Shown in pieces: positions 14,339 through 14,343 of a stretch of 14,343 bases of DNA. The DNA comes from JAAYAY01 sp964429355 (lineage in GTDB: Bacteria; Planctomycetota; Planctomycetia; Pirellulales; Thermoguttaceae). The position numbers and the translations under genes are program-made. The notes under the pieces are model-generated. The model saw only the letters and a list, made by a program, of their open reading frames with translations, did not search any database and was not told the origin of the DNA. Numbering within the stretch: position 1 is the stretch's first letter; every line of letters starts with the position of its first letter. Location of the stretch: positions 1 through 14,343 of the forward strand of contig CAYSCH010000248.1 of the NCBI GenBank assembly GCA_964429355.1, written 5' to 3'.

Positions 14339-14343
14339 CGGCT

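Overview
The window looks like chromosomal DNA of a planctomycete, most likely in or near the Pirellulales. The reasons are indirect. The DNA is GC-rich and the genes are loosely spaced on both strands. It has a Tat-exported Gfo/Idh/MocA-type oxidoreductase, a secreted GH116-type glycosidase, a small Cys-rich exported protein, and a lipoprotein next to a MacB/FtsX-type permease. No RNA gene or taxonomic marker is present, so the assignment is inference.

Layout from left to right. Positions 141-2425 hold a minus-strand group: a small Cys-rich exported protein (2425-2003), a MacB/FtsX-type ABC permease (1880-711) and a lipoprotein (668-141). Permease and lipoprotein are 42 bp apart and probably co-transcribed; a hairpin lies between the Cys-rich gene and the permease. 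Divergent from this group is a secreted glycoside hydrolase resembling family 116 (2608-5187).

The only long gene-free stretch is 5188-5765. It contains a compact 144-bp element (5226-5369) with 25-bp terminal inverted repeats that match at 24 positions, flanked by an 8-bp direct repeat. This looks like a MITE-type insertion.

Next come treY (5766-8690) and glgX (8739-10934) on the plus strand, 48 bp apart, a likely operon for making maltooligosyl-trehalose from glycogen or malto-oligosaccharides. A GH15-type glucoamylase/trehalase (12726-10936, minus) meets glgX tail to tail with one base between the stop codons. Upstream of it on the same strand is the Tat-exported oxidoreductase (14215-12887). 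The right edge carries a 10-bp perfect inverted repeat that may be the end of a repeat element running out of the window.

The central theme is alpha-glucan and trehalose metabolism: GlgX removes alpha-1,6 branches, TreY isomerises the reducing end to a trehalosyl unit, and the GH15 enzyme could release glucose from glucans or from trehalose. TreZ, which normally completes the TreY-TreX-TreZ route, is not in the window. No CRISPR array, prophage, tRNA, rRNA or defence gene was seen. The best candidates for something little described are the MITE-like element, the Cys-rich exported protein, and the treZ-less arrangement.
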